From positions 1 through 64,000 of the forward strand of contig NZ_SMBU01000020.1 of assembly GCF_004342485.1 (NCBI RefSeq): a stretch of 64,000 nucleotides of DNA, written 5' to 3'. Origin of the DNA: Roseateles saccharophilus. Lineage in GTDB: Bacteria > Pseudomonadota > Gammaproteobacteria > Burkholderiales > Burkholderiaceae_C. Shown piece after piece: positions 20,454 through 29,765 of this stretch. A program made the translations under genes and the position numbers. Below the pieces are notes generated by a model. The model did no database searches, was not told the DNA's origin, and was given only the letters and a program-made list of their open reading frames with translations. Positions within the stretch are counted from its first letter, which is position 1. Every line of letters begins with the position of its first letter.

Positions 20454-20747
20454 TCAGTGGCAGGCGCAGGAGCCGCCGCAGGGGGTGGAGGACGACGAGG
20501 CGCCGGCCGCTTCGGCCTTGGGTGCCTCGGCGGGTGCGGCGGCAGGCGCCGGGGCCGAGCTGCTGCCGCCCTTGAAGTCGGTCGCGTACCAGCCCGAGCC
20601 CTTCAACTGGAAGCCGGCTGCCGTGATCTGCTTGGAAAAGCTCTCGGCTGCGCAGGCCGGACAGGTGGTCAGCGGCGCGTCGGACAGCTTCTGCAGCACG
20701 TCCTTGGCATGGCCACAGGCGCTGCAGCGGTAGGCGTAAATCGGCAT
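20454..20747 (-). CDS. FmdB-family zinc-ribbon protein
   Basis: A 97-residue small protein with two CxxC pairs (R-C-S-A-C-G-H near 7-13 and T-C-P-A-C near 29-33) that form a zinc ribbon. The tail is low in complexity, rich in A, P, E and S. These are the marks of the FmdB/CxxC_CxxC_SSSS family of putative regulators. It ends in a C-G-G-S-C-A-C-H cluster that might bind a further metal. The ATG at 20747 is used. A TTAAAAT box in the 53-bp gap upstream might be a -10 element, but no matching -35 is clear. Confidence 0.85.
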   Translation of the reverse strand: MPIYAYRCSACGHAKDVLQKLSDAPLTTCPACAAESFSKQITAAGFQLKGSGWYATDFKGGSSSAPAPAAAPAEAPKAEAAGASSSSTPCGGSCACH

Positions 20748-20800
20748 CGTGGGCTCGTCAGAGGCGAAAAGCCCGTGATTTTAAGGGATGACGGCCGCGA

Positions 20801-22264
20801 TCAGGGATGCGGCTGTAGATGGTGGCTGACGTGCTCGTGCCGGTTGGTCAGCAGCTGCGGCACCAGCGAGCCGACGACCATGCCCGCCAGCGCGGCCAGC
20901 AGGCCGGCCAGCTGGCCCGGGAAAAGCTCGCCCCAGGTCGTGACCTGGGGGAAGTAGGCCACCCAGACGGCGATGCCGGCGAAGATGGAGAACACGGCGC
21001 CCTGGGTCGTCGCCCGGCTCCAGTACAGGCCGAAGACCAGCGGCACGAAGGCGGCGACCAGCGTGACCTGGTAGGCCGCGCTGACGAGGTCGTAGATGGA
21101 GGTGCCCTGCAGCGCGATGGCATAGGCCAGCACGGCGAACGCGAAGATGACCAGCGTCACCCGCATCGCGACGAGCTGCTGCCTGTCGCTCATCCCGGGG
21201 CGGATCTGCTTCAGGATGTTCTCGACGAAGCTGGTCGTCGGCGCCAGCAGCGTGGCGGACGAGGTGCTCTTGATGGCCGACAGCAGCGCGCCGAAGAACA
21301 GGATCTGCATCAGCAGCGGCATATGGCCCATGACGAAGCTGGGCAGCACGCGCTGGTAGTCGTTCTGCGCCAGTTCCAGCGCCTTGTCGCCCATGACGGC
21401 CACGGCGGCCAGCACGATGAACATCGGCACGAAGGCGAAGGCGATGTAGCTGAATCCGCCGATCATCGCGCCGCGCTGGGCGGTCTTGGCATCCTTGGCG
21501 GACATGACGCGCTGGAACACGTCCTGCTGCGGGATGGAGCCCAGCATCATCGTCAGGCCCGAGCCGATGAACATGGCAAGCTGCGTGAAGCCGCGCTCGG
21601 GCAGGAAGCGGCCGAGGTCGCGCGACTTGGCCAGGTCCAGCACCTTGCCCGCACCGCCGGCGAGGTCGGCTGCGAAGACCGCGATGATGCCCAGGCCGAT
21701 GACCAGCACGATCATCTGGATGAAATCGGTCCAGGCCACGGCCAGGAAGCCGCCGATGACGACATAGACCAGCACGGCCAGCAGGCCGACGACCATGCCG
21801 GTCTGCGGGCTCATCGCGCCGTCCGTCAGGATGTTGAAGACCAGGCCCAGCGCCGTGACCTGGGCGGCCACCCAGCCGAGGTAGCTCAGGATGATGGCCA
21901 GCGAGCAGAAGATCTCGACGCCCTTGCCGAAGCGCTGGCGGTAGAAGTCGCCGATGGTCAGCAGGTTCTTCTGGTAGAGCCGGGCGGCGAAGAAGGCGCC
22001 CACCAGCACCAGGCACAGGCCGGCGCCGAAGGGATCCTCGACGACGGCGTTCAGGCCCCCCTGCACGAACTTGGCCGGCAGGCCCATCACCGTCTCGGCG
22101 CCGAACCAGGTCGCGAAGGTGGTCGTGACGACCATGATCAGCGGCAGGCTGCGCCCGGCGACGGCGAAGTCGCTGGTGTTCTTGATGCGCGTGCCGGCCC
22201 AGACGCCGATGCCCAGCGTGCCGAGCAGGTAGAGCACGACGAAAACGATCAGCGTGGTGTTCAT
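20801..22264 (-). CDS. Sodium:solute symporter (SSS family)
   Basis: A 487-residue polytopic inner-membrane protein with about 13 hydrophobic segments, of the sodium:solute symporter family (PutP/PanF type). Family-like features are the early T-T-F-A-T-W-F-G-A-E-T-V segment near 50-61, a G-G-F-L-A-V-A-W-T-D-F-I-Q segment near 170-182, and the conserved middle region A-I-K-S-T-S-S-A-T-L-L-A-P. It should import an organic solute with sodium; the substrate cannot be assigned. It lies between ubiB and fmdB on the same strand, with 53- and 67-bp gaps. Confidence 0.88.
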   Translation of the reverse strand: MNTTLIVFVVLYLLGTLGIGVWAGTRIKNTSDFAVAGRSLPLIMVVTTTFATWFGAETVMGLPAKFVQGGLNAVVEDPFGAGLCLVLVGAFFAARLYQKNLLTIGDFYRQRFGKGVEIFCSLAIILSYLGWVAAQVTALGLVFNILTDGAMSPQTGMVVGLLAVLVYVVIGGFLAVAWTDFIQMIVLVIGLGIIAVFAADLAGGAGKVLDLAKSRDLGRFLPERGFTQLAMFIGSGLTMMLGSIPQQDVFQRVMSAKDAKTAQRGAMIGGFSYIAFAFVPMFIVLAAVAVMGDKALELAQNDYQRVLPSFVMGHMPLLMQILFFGALLSAIKSTSSATLLAPTTSFVENILKQIRPGMSDRQQLVAMRVTLVIFAFAVLAYAIALQGTSIYDLVSAAYQVTLVAAFVPLVFGLYWSRATTQGAVFSIFAGIAVWVAYFPQVTTWGELFPGQLAGLLAALAGMVVGSLVPQLLTNRHEHVSHHLQPHP

Positions 22265-22331
22265 GGCGTCAAGACGAGCGGGGTGCCGAAAAAAGTGGCG
22301 CGGATTATGAAGGCGCCGTCACCGGAACAGC

Positions 22332-23894
22332 TTAGGGCCCTATGCCCAGAAAGCGAGCGGCAAGCCAGGCCAGCAGCACGCCCAGCCCGAAACCGATGCC
22401 CACCCAGATCAGGCCCGACAGCATGCGGTTGGTGCTGCGCAGCTCCTGCACGAGGGCACGCAGCTGGGCGTCGCTGCCGCGGGCGGCCTGGGCCTTCAGC
22501 GCGTCGTGCAGCAGGCGCGGCAGCTCGGGGATGAGCTGGGCGAAGCGCGGCGCCTCCTTCATCAGCTGCTTGTTCAGCGCCGGCCAGCCGACCTGCTCGT
22601 TCATCCAGCGCTCCAGGAAGGGCTTGGCCGTGGCCCAGAGGTCGAGCTCGGGGTCGAGCTCGCGGCCCAGGCCCTCGACGTTGAGCAGGGTCTTCTGCAG
22701 CAGCACGAGCTGGGGCTGGATCTCGACATTGAAGCGGCGCGAGGTCTGGAACAGACGCATCAGCACCTGGCCGAGCGAGATGTCCTTCAGCGGCCGGTCG
22801 AAGTGGGGCTCGCAGACGGCGCGCACGGCGCTCTCGAGGGCATCGACGCGGGTCTCGGGCGGCACCCAGCCGGAGGCGATGTGCAGCTCGGCGACGCGCT
22901 TGTAGTCGCGTTGGAAGAAGGCGATGAAGTTCTGCGCCAGATAGTCCTTGTCCACCTCGGTCAGCGTGCCGATGATGCCGAAATCCAGCGCCACATAGCG
23001 GCCGAAGGTGCCGGGCTCGACGCTGACCTGGATATTGCCCGGGTGCATGTCGGCGTGGAAAAAGCCGTCGCGGAAGACCTGGGTGAAAAAGATCGTCACG
23101 CCGTCGCGGGCCAGCTTCTTGACGTCGATGCCGGCGGCTTCGAGCCGGGCGCGCTGCGAGATCGGCACGCCCTTCATGCGCTCCATGACGATGACCTCGG
23201 AGCTGCACAGCTCCCAGTGCATCTCGGGCACGAGCACCAGGTCCAGGCCGTCCATGTTGCGGCGCAGCTGGGCCGCATTGGCCGCCTCGCGGACGAGGTC
23301 CAGCTCGTCGTGCAGATAGGTGTCGAACTCGGCGACGACCTCGCGCGGCTTCAGGCGCCGGCCGTCCGCCGAGAAGCGCTCGATCCAGACGGCCAGGCGG
23401 CGCATCAGCGACAGGTCGTCGTCGATGACGTCGAGCATGCCGGGGCGCAGCACCTTGACGGCGACCTCGCGGCCGTCCTTCAGCGTCGCGAAATGCACCT
23501 GGGCGATGCTGGCGCTGGCCACCGGCTCGGCGTCGAAGCTGGCGAACAGCTCCTCCAGCGGCCGGCCGAAGGCGCGCTCGATCATCTCGCGCGACTGCGC
23601 GGCCGGGAAAGGCGGCACGCGGTCCTGCAGCTTGGCCAGCTCCAGCGCGACATCGTTGGGCAGCAGGTCGCGCCGGGTCGACAGCACCTGGCCGAACTTG
23701 ACGAAGATGGGGCCGAGGTGCTCAAGCGCCAGGCGCAGGCGCACGCCGCGCGGCTCCTGCCAGCTGCGGCCGAAGCGGGTGAGGCGCCTCAGCAGCTGGA
23801 AACGGCGCCGGCGCAGGCCCGACAGGGCCAGGTCATCGAGGCCGAAGCGCCAGACCGTCCACAGGATGACGAGCAGCCGGGAGACAAACCTCAT
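22332..23894 (-). CDS. ubiB: UbiB, atypical kinase of ubiquinone biosynthesis
   Basis: A 520-residue ABC1/ADCK-family protein that supports ubiquinone synthesis, probably as an ATPase acting on membrane-bound intermediates. The K-x-G-Q signature is present ([12 protein letters not shown] near 50-61), along with an A-S-x-A-Q-V-H segment (near 127-133), V-A-V-K-V-L-R-P-G, and H-A-D-M-H-P-G-N in the catalytic loop. Two C-terminal hydrophobic segments (about 495-518) anchor it to the membrane. Its ATG overlaps the ubiJ stop by 4 nt. Confidence 0.95.
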   Translation of the reverse strand: MRFVSRLLVILWTVWRFGLDDLALSGLRRRRFQLLRRLTRFGRSWQEPRGVRLRLALEHLGPIFVKFGQVLSTRRDLLPNDVALELAKLQDRVPPFPAAQSREMIERAFGRPLEELFASFDAEPVASASIAQVHFATLKDGREVAVKVLRPGMLDVIDDDLSLMRRLAVWIERFSADGRRLKPREVVAEFDTYLHDELDLVREAANAAQLRRNMDGLDLVLVPEMHWELCSSEVIVMERMKGVPISQRARLEAAGIDVKKLARDGVTIFFTQVFRDGFFHADMHPGNIQVSVEPGTFGRYVALDFGIIGTLTEVDKDYLAQNFIAFFQRDYKRVAELHIASGWVPPETRVDALESAVRAVCEPHFDRPLKDISLGQVLMRLFQTSRRFNVEIQPQLVLLQKTLLNVEGLGRELDPELDLWATAKPFLERWMNEQVGWPALNKQLMKEAPRFAQLIPELPRLLHDALKAQAARGSDAQLRALVQELRSTNRMLSGLIWVGIGFGLGVLLAWLAARFLGIGP

Positions 23895-24433
23895 GCGGCG
23901 CTGCCGGACGGCGTGGGCATGCGCTGGGCAAGACCGGAGAGGGTGCGCCGCAGTGCGCGGCCGAACTGCGCCAGTTGGCGGGCCGGCAGCGGGCCGACGA
24001 TGCCGGCGAGGTCGTCCTCGATGTCCCAGCGCAGGTTGTCCATCAGCCAGTGCATTTCGCCGGCGAAGCCGGCATCGCCCTGCACGTTGACGCCCGGCGC
24101 CTCGCCGCTGAGCGCGCCCAGGGCCAGCCGGGCCGGGTTGGACGCGTCGATCTCGATGCGCAGACCGCCATTGCCGGCCGGGGCGGCCTCAAGGCGCTCG
24201 AACAGGCCGGCAGGCGTGACGCCCAGCATCAGGTCGGGCACGGCGGGCAGCAGGCCCGGCCAGCCCGCCAGGTGCACGACCAGGCCGCGCCCGGCCAGGG
24301 GCTGCAGGCGCCGGGCCGCGATGGGCTCGCGCGACACGACGTGGTTGATCAGCAGCACGAGGCGGTCTTGCAGGGCCGGCATCAGCAACGGCGTGAGGGC
24401 GGGCAGGGGCGGCATGGGCCAGGGGGCAGACAT
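23891..24433 (-). CDS. ubiJ: UbiJ, SCP2-domain ubiquinone biosynthesis factor
   Basis: A 180-residue protein with an SCP2-like lipid-binding domain, predicted accessory factor of the Ubi complex. The start at 24433 begins M-S-A-P-W-P; an internal ATG before [10 protein letters not shown] would look more like family members. The [11 protein letters not shown] segment is typical of UbiJ N termini. A later G-D-A-G-F-A-G-E motif and the helical tail ([12 protein letters not shown]) also fit. It overlaps ubiB by 4 nt. ubiE, often close by in relatives, is at the other end of the window. Confidence 0.88.
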   Translation of the reverse strand: MSAPWPMPPLPALTPLLMPALQDRLVLLINHVVSREPIAARRLQPLAGRGLVVHLAGWPGLLPAVPDLMLGVTPAGLFERLEAAPAGNGGLRIEIDASNPARLALGALSGEAPGVNVQGDAGFAGEMHWLMDNLRWDIEDDLAGIVGPLPARQLAQFGRALRRTLSGLAQRMPTPSGSAA

Positions 24434-24440
24434 GCGCAAG

Positions 24441-24446
24441 ATTGTA
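24441..24446 (-). promoter_or_regulatory. Possible -10 box for ubiJ-ubiB
   Basis: TACAAT on the minus strand lies 7 nt before the ubiJ ATG at 24433. No good -35 is seen 16-18 bp upstream. If functional it would place the transcript start at or next to that ATG, meaning a leaderless mRNA or use of a downstream start codon. Confidence 0.35.
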
Positions 24447-24566
24447 GGCAGCGGACCATGAACAGGGGACGACGCAGGTACGGCTGTCAAATTTGGTGAG
24501 TGAGAATCCCGGATCGCCTTCCCGCCATGCCCCAAGCGAGACGCCCTGGGGCCAGAAATCGCCACG

Positions 24567-25955
24567 ATGTTCGAGGACCGCAGCTACAAAAGGACGTTCT
24601 ACAGCGCACCGCAGTCGGTCGAGTCGCTGATTGCCGCCTTCCTCGAGCCCGGCATCATCGTGCTGACCTTCCTGGCCGTGAACGGGCATTTCGACGAGCC
24701 CGTCATGCGCCCGGCGCTGACGCTGTGCCTGCTGGTCTTCGCCCTCACCTTCCCGGGCCGCAATCGCTTCAACGACCACCCGGCCAGCGCGCTGGTGGAC
24801 GTGCTGTCGTCCTGGCTGGTGCTGCTCGGCATCCTGCTGCTGTGCGGCTATGCGACGAGCAGCCTGCACTATTTCGAGGACGAGGTGCTGATCTGGTGGG
24901 CCTTCATCACGCCCGTCATCCAGATCGCCGCGATCGCGCTGGGCCGGCGTATCCAGCAGTGGCGGGCGCGCGACCCCGGCGCGCGGCGCACGGCCGTCGT
25001 CGTCGGCGCGGGGCCACTGGGCCACAAGGTCGCACGGGCGCTGCGCGACACCCAGGGCGTCGTCTGCATGGGCTATTTCGACGACCGCGGGCGCGAGCGC
25101 CTGCACCCCGACGCCGGCACCGAGCTGCTGGGCACGCTGGCCCAGCTCAGCGACTTCGTGCGCGACAAGGGCGTGCGCGAGGTCTACATCACGCTGCCGC
25201 TGGGCTCGCAGCCGCGCATCGTCGAGCTGCTGGAGCAGGTGCAGGGCACGACCGCCTCGCTGTTCTACGTGCCCGACGTGTTCGGCATCAGCATCATCCA
25301 GGGCCGGCTGCAGGACATCTCCGGCGTGCCGGTCGTGGGCATCTGCGAGACGCCCTTCACCGGCACCAACCAGCTGGTCAAGCGCATCAGCGACATCGCG
25401 CTGGCCGCGCTGATCCTGGTGCTGATCTCGCCGCTGCTGCTGCTCATCAGCCTGGGCGTCAAGCTCAGCTCGCCCGGCCCTGTCATCTTCAAGCAGCGCC
25501 GCAACGGCCTGGATGGCGACGAGATCATCGTCTACAAGTTCCGCTCGATGCGCGCGCTGGACAACGGCCATGTCGTCAAGCAGGCCACCAAGGACGACCC
25601 GCGCATCACGCGCTTCGGCGCCTTCATCCGCCGCACCTCGCTGGACGAGTTGCCGCAATTCATCAACGTTTTGCAGGGCCGCATGAGCATCGTGGGCCCG
25701 CGCCCGCATGCGGTCGCCCACAACGAGGAATACCGCAAGCTCATCAAGGCCTATATGGTGAGGCACAAGGTCAAGCCCGGCATCACCGGCTGGGCCCAGG
25801 TCAACGGCCTGCGCGGCGAGACCGACACCATCGACAAGATGAAGGCGCGTGTCGAATACGATCTCGAATACCTGCGCAACTGGTCGCTGGCCCTGGATTT
25901 GCAAATCATCCTGCGCACCGTGCGGCTGGTGGTGTTCGACCGACATGCCTATTAA
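24567..25955 (+). CDS. Undecaprenyl-phosphate glucose phosphotransferase (WcaJ/PssY type)
   Basis: Starts each exopolysaccharide repeat unit by moving a hexose-1-phosphate, probably glucose, onto undecaprenyl phosphate. The 462 residues have about four N-terminal membrane segments (within 20-130), a Rossmann-like domain (V-V-V-G-A-G-P-L-G-H-K-V near 146-157), a further hydrophobic segment near 270-295, and the C-terminal catalytic domain. The catalytic domain shows K-R-I-S-D-I, F-K-Q-R-R-N-G-L-D-G, Y-K-F-R-S-M-R and the S-L-D-E-L-P-Q-F-x-N-V and G-P-R-P-H motifs. It heads the plus-strand arm, overlapping epsL by 11 bp. The exact sugar is inferred from family. Confidence 0.93.
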   Translation: MFEDRSYKRTFYSAPQSVESLIAAFLEPGIIVLTFLAVNGHFDEPVMRPALTLCLLVFALTFPGRNRFNDHPASALVDVLSSWLVLLGILLLCGYATSSLHYFEDEVLIWWAFITPVIQIAAIALGRRIQQWRARDPGARRTAVVVGAGPLGHKVARALRDTQGVVCMGYFDDRGRERLHPDAGTELLGTLAQLSDFVRDKGVREVYITLPLGSQPRIVELLEQVQGTTASLFYVPDVFGISIIQGRLQDISGVPVVGICETPFTGTNQLVKRISDIALAALILVLISPLLLLISLGVKLSSPGPVIFKQRRNGLDGDEIIVYKFRSMRALDNGHVVKQATKDDPRITRFGAFIRRTSLDELPQFINVLQGRMSIVGPRPHAVAHNEEYRKLIKAYMVRHKVKPGITGWAQVNGLRGETDTIDKMKARVEYDLEYLRNWSLALDLQIILRTVRLVVFDRHAY

Positions 25956-27192
25956 GCCCCCCTGCTTCTTCCCGCGCCGGACCCTGCTGGCCGCCCTGAC
26001 CGCCGCCGCAGCCCTGTCCCAGCCGGCGCAGGCCCAGACGGACGATTCGGCACCCTTCTACGTCGGCGGCTCGCTGGGCGTCTCGCATGTCTCCAACATC
26101 TACCGCCAGTCGGACGCGACCAACAGCGACACCGTCGTCAGCGCCGGGGTGCTTGGTGGCATCGACCATCGCTTCGGTCGTCAGCACCTGAAGGTAGACG
26201 GCTCGCTGCAGGACAACCGCTACCGCACCAACAGCACGCTGAACAACCAATCCCACTCGCTGAGCGCGGCGCTGGACTGGCAGACCGTCGGCGACCTGTC
26301 CGGAACTCTGAGCGCCAAGTCGGACCGCTCCCTGGCCGACTTCAACATCGGCAGCGGCATCGACCCCATCTTCAAGAAGAACACCGAAAGCAACGACGCC
26401 TACGACGCCGTCGCCCGGCTCGGCCTGGCCACGCGCTACAGCATCGAGGCCGGCTGGGCCTACCGCCGGCGCGACTTCAGCGCCGAGGAGTACGACCGCT
26501 TCGAGTTCCACCAGAACACGGCCTCGCTCGGCCTGTACGCGACGCCGGCCGGCAATGTCCGGCTGGGCCTGGTCGGCCGCCACACCAAGGGGCAGTACCC
26601 GCGCTACCCGGTGGGCGTCACCATCGATCCGCAGACCCTCAAGCTCGTCGTCGTCAGCGCCGTCAACGATTTCACCCGCGATGACCTGGACTTCACGACG
26701 CGCTGGAGCACCGGCGGCAGCAGCACGCTGGACACGCGCATCAGCCGCAGCCGCACCAGCAACAGCCTCAACGCGCTGAGCGGCTTCAGCGGCACGACGG
26801 GCGCCATCGGCTGGAACTGGCAGGCGACGGCCAAGATGCTGCTGAACCTGCAGTATTCGCGCGACACCGGACAGGAAAGCCAGGTCCGCGCGGCCGACGT
26901 GAACCGCCTCTACACGACCTGGCAGGTGGGCGGCAGCTATGCGCTGTCCGGCAAGCTCAGCCTCAACGCCAGCGCCAGCGCCAATCGCAACCACCGCTCC
27001 GGCAACCCTGGCGTCAACGTGTTCGACACCTTCGAGAACAATCAGTTCTACAACCTCGGCCTGCGCTGGGCCTTCTCGCGCAGCTTCAGCCTGGGCTGCC
27101 AGTACGACCATGCAAGCCGCGACAGCAGCGTGCCGCAATACGTCTACCGCGCCAGCAGCTTCGGCTGCACCGGCCAGGCCATCCTGTACTGA
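25945..27192 (+). CDS. epsL: Outer-membrane beta-barrel protein EpsL
   Basis: A 415-residue exported protein resembling EpsL of methanolan-type clusters, a likely outer-membrane beta-barrel used in exopolysaccharide export. The ATG at 25945 gives a signal peptide with R-R-T-L-L-A-A-L-T-A-A-A-A-L and cleavage near A-Q-A-Q. Alternating strands dominate the rest, with repeated Y-R-R-R-D/F-S-A and T-R-W-S-T-G-style segments and an aromatic/tyrosine C-terminal end (A-I-L-Y). The start overlaps the upstream transferase by 11 bp, so translation is probably coupled. The other eps core genes are 30 kb away at the right end. Confidence 0.8.
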   Translation: MPIKPPCFFPRRTLLAALTAAAALSQPAQAQTDDSAPFYVGGSLGVSHVSNIYRQSDATNSDTVVSAGVLGGIDHRFGRQHLKVDGSLQDNRYRTNSTLNNQSHSLSAALDWQTVGDLSGTLSAKSDRSLADFNIGSGIDPIFKKNTESNDAYDAVARLGLATRYSIEAGWAYRRRDFSAEEYDRFEFHQNTASLGLYATPAGNVRLGLVGRHTKGQYPRYPVGVTIDPQTLKLVVVSAVNDFTRDDLDFTTRWSTGGSSTLDTRISRSRTSNSLNALSGFSGTTGAIGWNWQATAKMLLNLQYSRDTGQESQVRAADVNRLYTTWQVGGSYALSGKLSLNASASANRNHRSGNPGVNVFDTFENNQFYNLGLRWAFSRSFSLGCQYDHASRDSSVPQYVYRASSFGCTGQAILY

Positions 27193-27203
27193 TCGGAGTT
27201 CCG

Positions 27204-28217
27204 ATGACCACCGTCCTGCTCACCGGCGCAGCCGGCTATATCGCCTCGCACACCTGGCTGGCCCTGCAACGGGCCGGCTACCGCGTCGTCGGCGTCGACA
27301 ACTTCGCCAACAGCTCGCCCGTGGTGCTGGAGCGCCTGGCCGAACTGGCCTCGGCCCCGATCGAATTCGAGCGCGCCGACGTCTGCGACTCGGCGATGCT
27401 GGACGAGGTCTTCGTCAGCTACCGGCCGGCCGCCGTCGTGCATTTCGCGGCCTACAAGGCGGTCGGCGAATCGGTCAGCCAGCCGCTGGCCTATTACCGC
27501 AACAACCTCGGCGGCCTCGTCAACACCTGCGAGGCGATGAAGCGCCACGGCTGCCTGCGCATGGTCTTCAGCTCCAGCGCCACCGTCTACGGCGCACCGG
27601 AACAGCTGCCCCTGCGCGAGGACGCGCCGACCTCGGCCACCAACCCCTATGGTGCGACCAAGCTGATGGGTGAGCAGATCCTGCGCGACCTGGGCGTTGC
27701 CGATCCGGCCTGGCAGACCGCGTGCCTGCGCTACTTCAACCCGGTCGGTGCGCACGAGAGCGGGCGCATCGGCGAGGACCCGCGCGGCACGCCCAACAAC
27801 CTGATGCCCTACGTCGCCCAGGTGGCCGTGGGCCGGCGCGACAAGCTGTCGGTCTTCGGCAGCGACTATCCGACGCCCGACGGCACCGGCGTGCGCGACT
27901 ACATCCATGTGACCGACCTCGCCGAGGGCCATGTCGCGGCCCTGCGCCGCCTCCTCGACACGCCCGGCTCGCTGACGGTCAACCTCGGCACGGGCCGCGG
28001 CTACAGTGTGCTCGAGCTCGTGCGCGCCTACGAAGCGGCCAGCGGCCGCAACGTGCCCTATGAACTCGTCGCACGCCGCCCCGGCGACGTGGCGGCCTGC
28101 TTTGCCGACCCGGCGCTGGCGCGCGAACTGCTCGGCTGGGAGGCCAGGCTCGATCTCGCCCGCATGTGCGAGGACAGCTGGCGCTGGCAGCAACTCAATC
28201 CTCACGGCTTCAACTGA
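27204..28217 (+). CDS. galE: UDP-glucose 4-epimerase
   Basis: Interconverts UDP-glucose and UDP-galactose, supplying galactose to the polymer. At 337 residues it is an extended short-chain dehydrogenase. The NAD-binding loop reads T-G-A-A-G-Y-I-A-S-H-T, with alanine where many have the third glycine. The catalytic serine-tyrosine-lysine arrangement is visible in F-S-S-S-A-T-V-Y-G and N-P-Y-G-A-T-K. The R-Y-F-N-P-V-G-A-H-E segment and later V-R-D-Y-I-H-V are GalE hallmarks. An SD-like GGAG is 6 nt before the ATG; the gap to epsL is 11 bp. Confidence 0.95.
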   Translation: MTTVLLTGAAGYIASHTWLALQRAGYRVVGVDNFANSSPVVLERLAELASAPIEFERADVCDSAMLDEVFVSYRPAAVVHFAAYKAVGESVSQPLAYYRNNLGGLVNTCEAMKRHGCLRMVFSSSATVYGAPEQLPLREDAPTSATNPYGATKLMGEQILRDLGVADPAWQTACLRYFNPVGAHESGRIGEDPRGTPNNLMPYVAQVAVGRRDKLSVFGSDYPTPDGTGVRDYIHVTDLAEGHVAALRRLLDTPGSLTVNLGTGRGYSVLELVRAYEAASGRNVPYELVARRPGDVAACFADPALARELLGWEARLDLARMCEDSWRWQQLNPHGFN

Positions 28218-28232
28218 AAAGAACTACACGCC

Positions 28233-29678
28233 ATGTCATCCAACAAGATCCCCGTCCTGCCCGTCATCATGGCCGGCGGCTCCGGCACGCGGCTGTGGCC
28301 GCTGTCGCGGGCCGGCTATCCCAAGCAGTTCCTCGTGCTGTCCGGCAACGAGAGCCTGTTCCAGCTCGCCGCCCGCCGCCTCGCGGCCCTGGCTTCGCCC
28401 GAGTTCGAGCTCGGCGCCCCCTGCATCGTCGGCAATGACGAGCACCGCTTCCTCGTGCTGGACCAGCTCCGCGAGGTCAGGCTCGAGCCCAGCAGCGTGC
28501 TGCTGGAACCGATGGGCCGCAACACCGCGCCGGCGCTGACGCTGGCCGCGCTGGCCGCACTGGAGGACGGTGCCGACCCCGTCCTCGTCGTCACACCGGC
28601 CGACCAGACCGTCACCGACGCCGCCGCGTTCACGGCCGCGCTGCAGCAAGCCGTGCGCATCGCGGCCGAAGGCGCAATCGCCATCCTCGGCATCACTCCC
28701 GACCGGCCCGAGACCGGCTACGGCTATATCCGCACGACGGCCGACGCCGCCGGCCTGGCCGTGGCCCAGTTCGTCGAGAAGCCCGACCTCGAGACCGCGC
28801 AGCGCTACCTGGCCGAAGGCGGCTACTACTGGAACAGCGGCATGTTCGTGCTGCGCGCCAGCGTGTGGGTGAAGGCCCTGGAGCGCTTCCGCCCCGACAT
28901 CGCCGCGGCCACCCGCGCAGCCTGGGTCGCGCGCAAGACGGACGCCAAGTTCGTGCGCCCGGGCAAGGCCGAGTTCGCCGCCGTGCCGAGCGAATCGGTG
29001 GACTACGCCGTCATGGAGCGCTGCCCTGGCACCGACATCCCGCTGCGCATGGTGGCGCTGGACGCCGGCTGGAACGACCTCGGCGCCTGGGAGGCCGTCT
29101 GGCAGGTCGCGGACAAGGACGAGGCCGGCAACGCCTTCGTCGGCGACGCACTGATCGCCGACAGCCGCAACACCCTGGTCCACGCCACCAGCCGCCTGGT
29201 CGGCGTCGTCGGCCTGACCGACATCGTGGTCGTCGAGACGCCCGATGCCGTGCTGGTCAGCGACCGCTCGCGCAGCCAGGAGGTCAAGCAGATCGTCAAC
29301 CGCCTCGGCGCCGAACAGCGCGGCGAGCATGCGCTGCACCGCAAGGTGCACCGGCCCTGGGGCTGGTATGACAGCATCGACCATGGCGAGCGCTTCCAGG
29401 TCAAGCGCATCATGGTCAAGCCGGGCGCGGCGCTGAGCCTGCAGATGCACCACCACCGCGCGGAGCACTGGATCGTCGTCAGCGGCACGGCCGAGATCGT
29501 CAACGGCGACAAGACCATCCTGCTGACCGAGAACCAGAGCACCTATATCCCGCTGGGCCAGACCCACCGCCTCGCCAACCCGGGCAAAGTGCCGCTGGAG
29601 ATCATCGAGGTCCAGTCGGGCTCCTACCTCGGCGAGGACGACATCGTCCGCTTCGAAGATACCTACGGCAGGGCATGA
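28233..29678 (+). CDS. Mannose-1-phosphate guanylyltransferase / phosphomannose isomerase
   Basis: A bifunctional AlgA/ManC-type enzyme of 481 residues making GDP-mannose from mannose-1-phosphate, and probably isomerising fructose-6-phosphate to mannose-6-phosphate. The N-terminal nucleotidyltransferase motif is [13 protein letters not shown] (10-22), followed by Y-P-K-Q-F-L. The C-terminal cupin carries Q-M-H-H-H-R-A-E-H-W. No phosphomannomutase is in this window, so the step between its two activities must be encoded elsewhere. GDP-mannose is the substrate for Gmd and Fcl at the other end of the locus. Confidence 0.93.
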   Translation: MSSNKIPVLPVIMAGGSGTRLWPLSRAGYPKQFLVLSGNESLFQLAARRLAALASPEFELGAPCIVGNDEHRFLVLDQLREVRLEPSSVLLEPMGRNTAPALTLAALAALEDGADPVLVVTPADQTVTDAAAFTAALQQAVRIAAEGAIAILGITPDRPETGYGYIRTTADAAGLAVAQFVEKPDLETAQRYLAEGGYYWNSGMFVLRASVWVKALERFRPDIAAATRAAWVARKTDAKFVRPGKAEFAAVPSESVDYAVMERCPGTDIPLRMVALDAGWNDLGAWEAVWQVADKDEAGNAFVGDALIADSRNTLVHATSRLVGVVGLTDIVVVETPDAVLVSDRSRSQEVKQIVNRLGAEQRGEHALHRKVHRPWGWYDSIDHGERFQVKRIMVKPGAALSLQMHHHRAEHWIVVSGTAEIVNGDKTILLTENQSTYIPLGQTHRLANPGKVPLEIIEVQSGSYLGEDDIVRFEDTYGRA

Positions 29679-29765
29679 CCGCCTACCGGCTTCGGCTTGC
29701 CAAGGGTGCCGCTTGGGAAGGCCCAGGCGGCGACAATCGCGAGAAATAACAGCAGACACGTCTCC

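Noticed and set aside
23894-24566. tRNA gene or integration site at the left edge of the eps locus
   Set aside because: No cloverleaf-like sequence or direct repeat matching the other edge could be seen.
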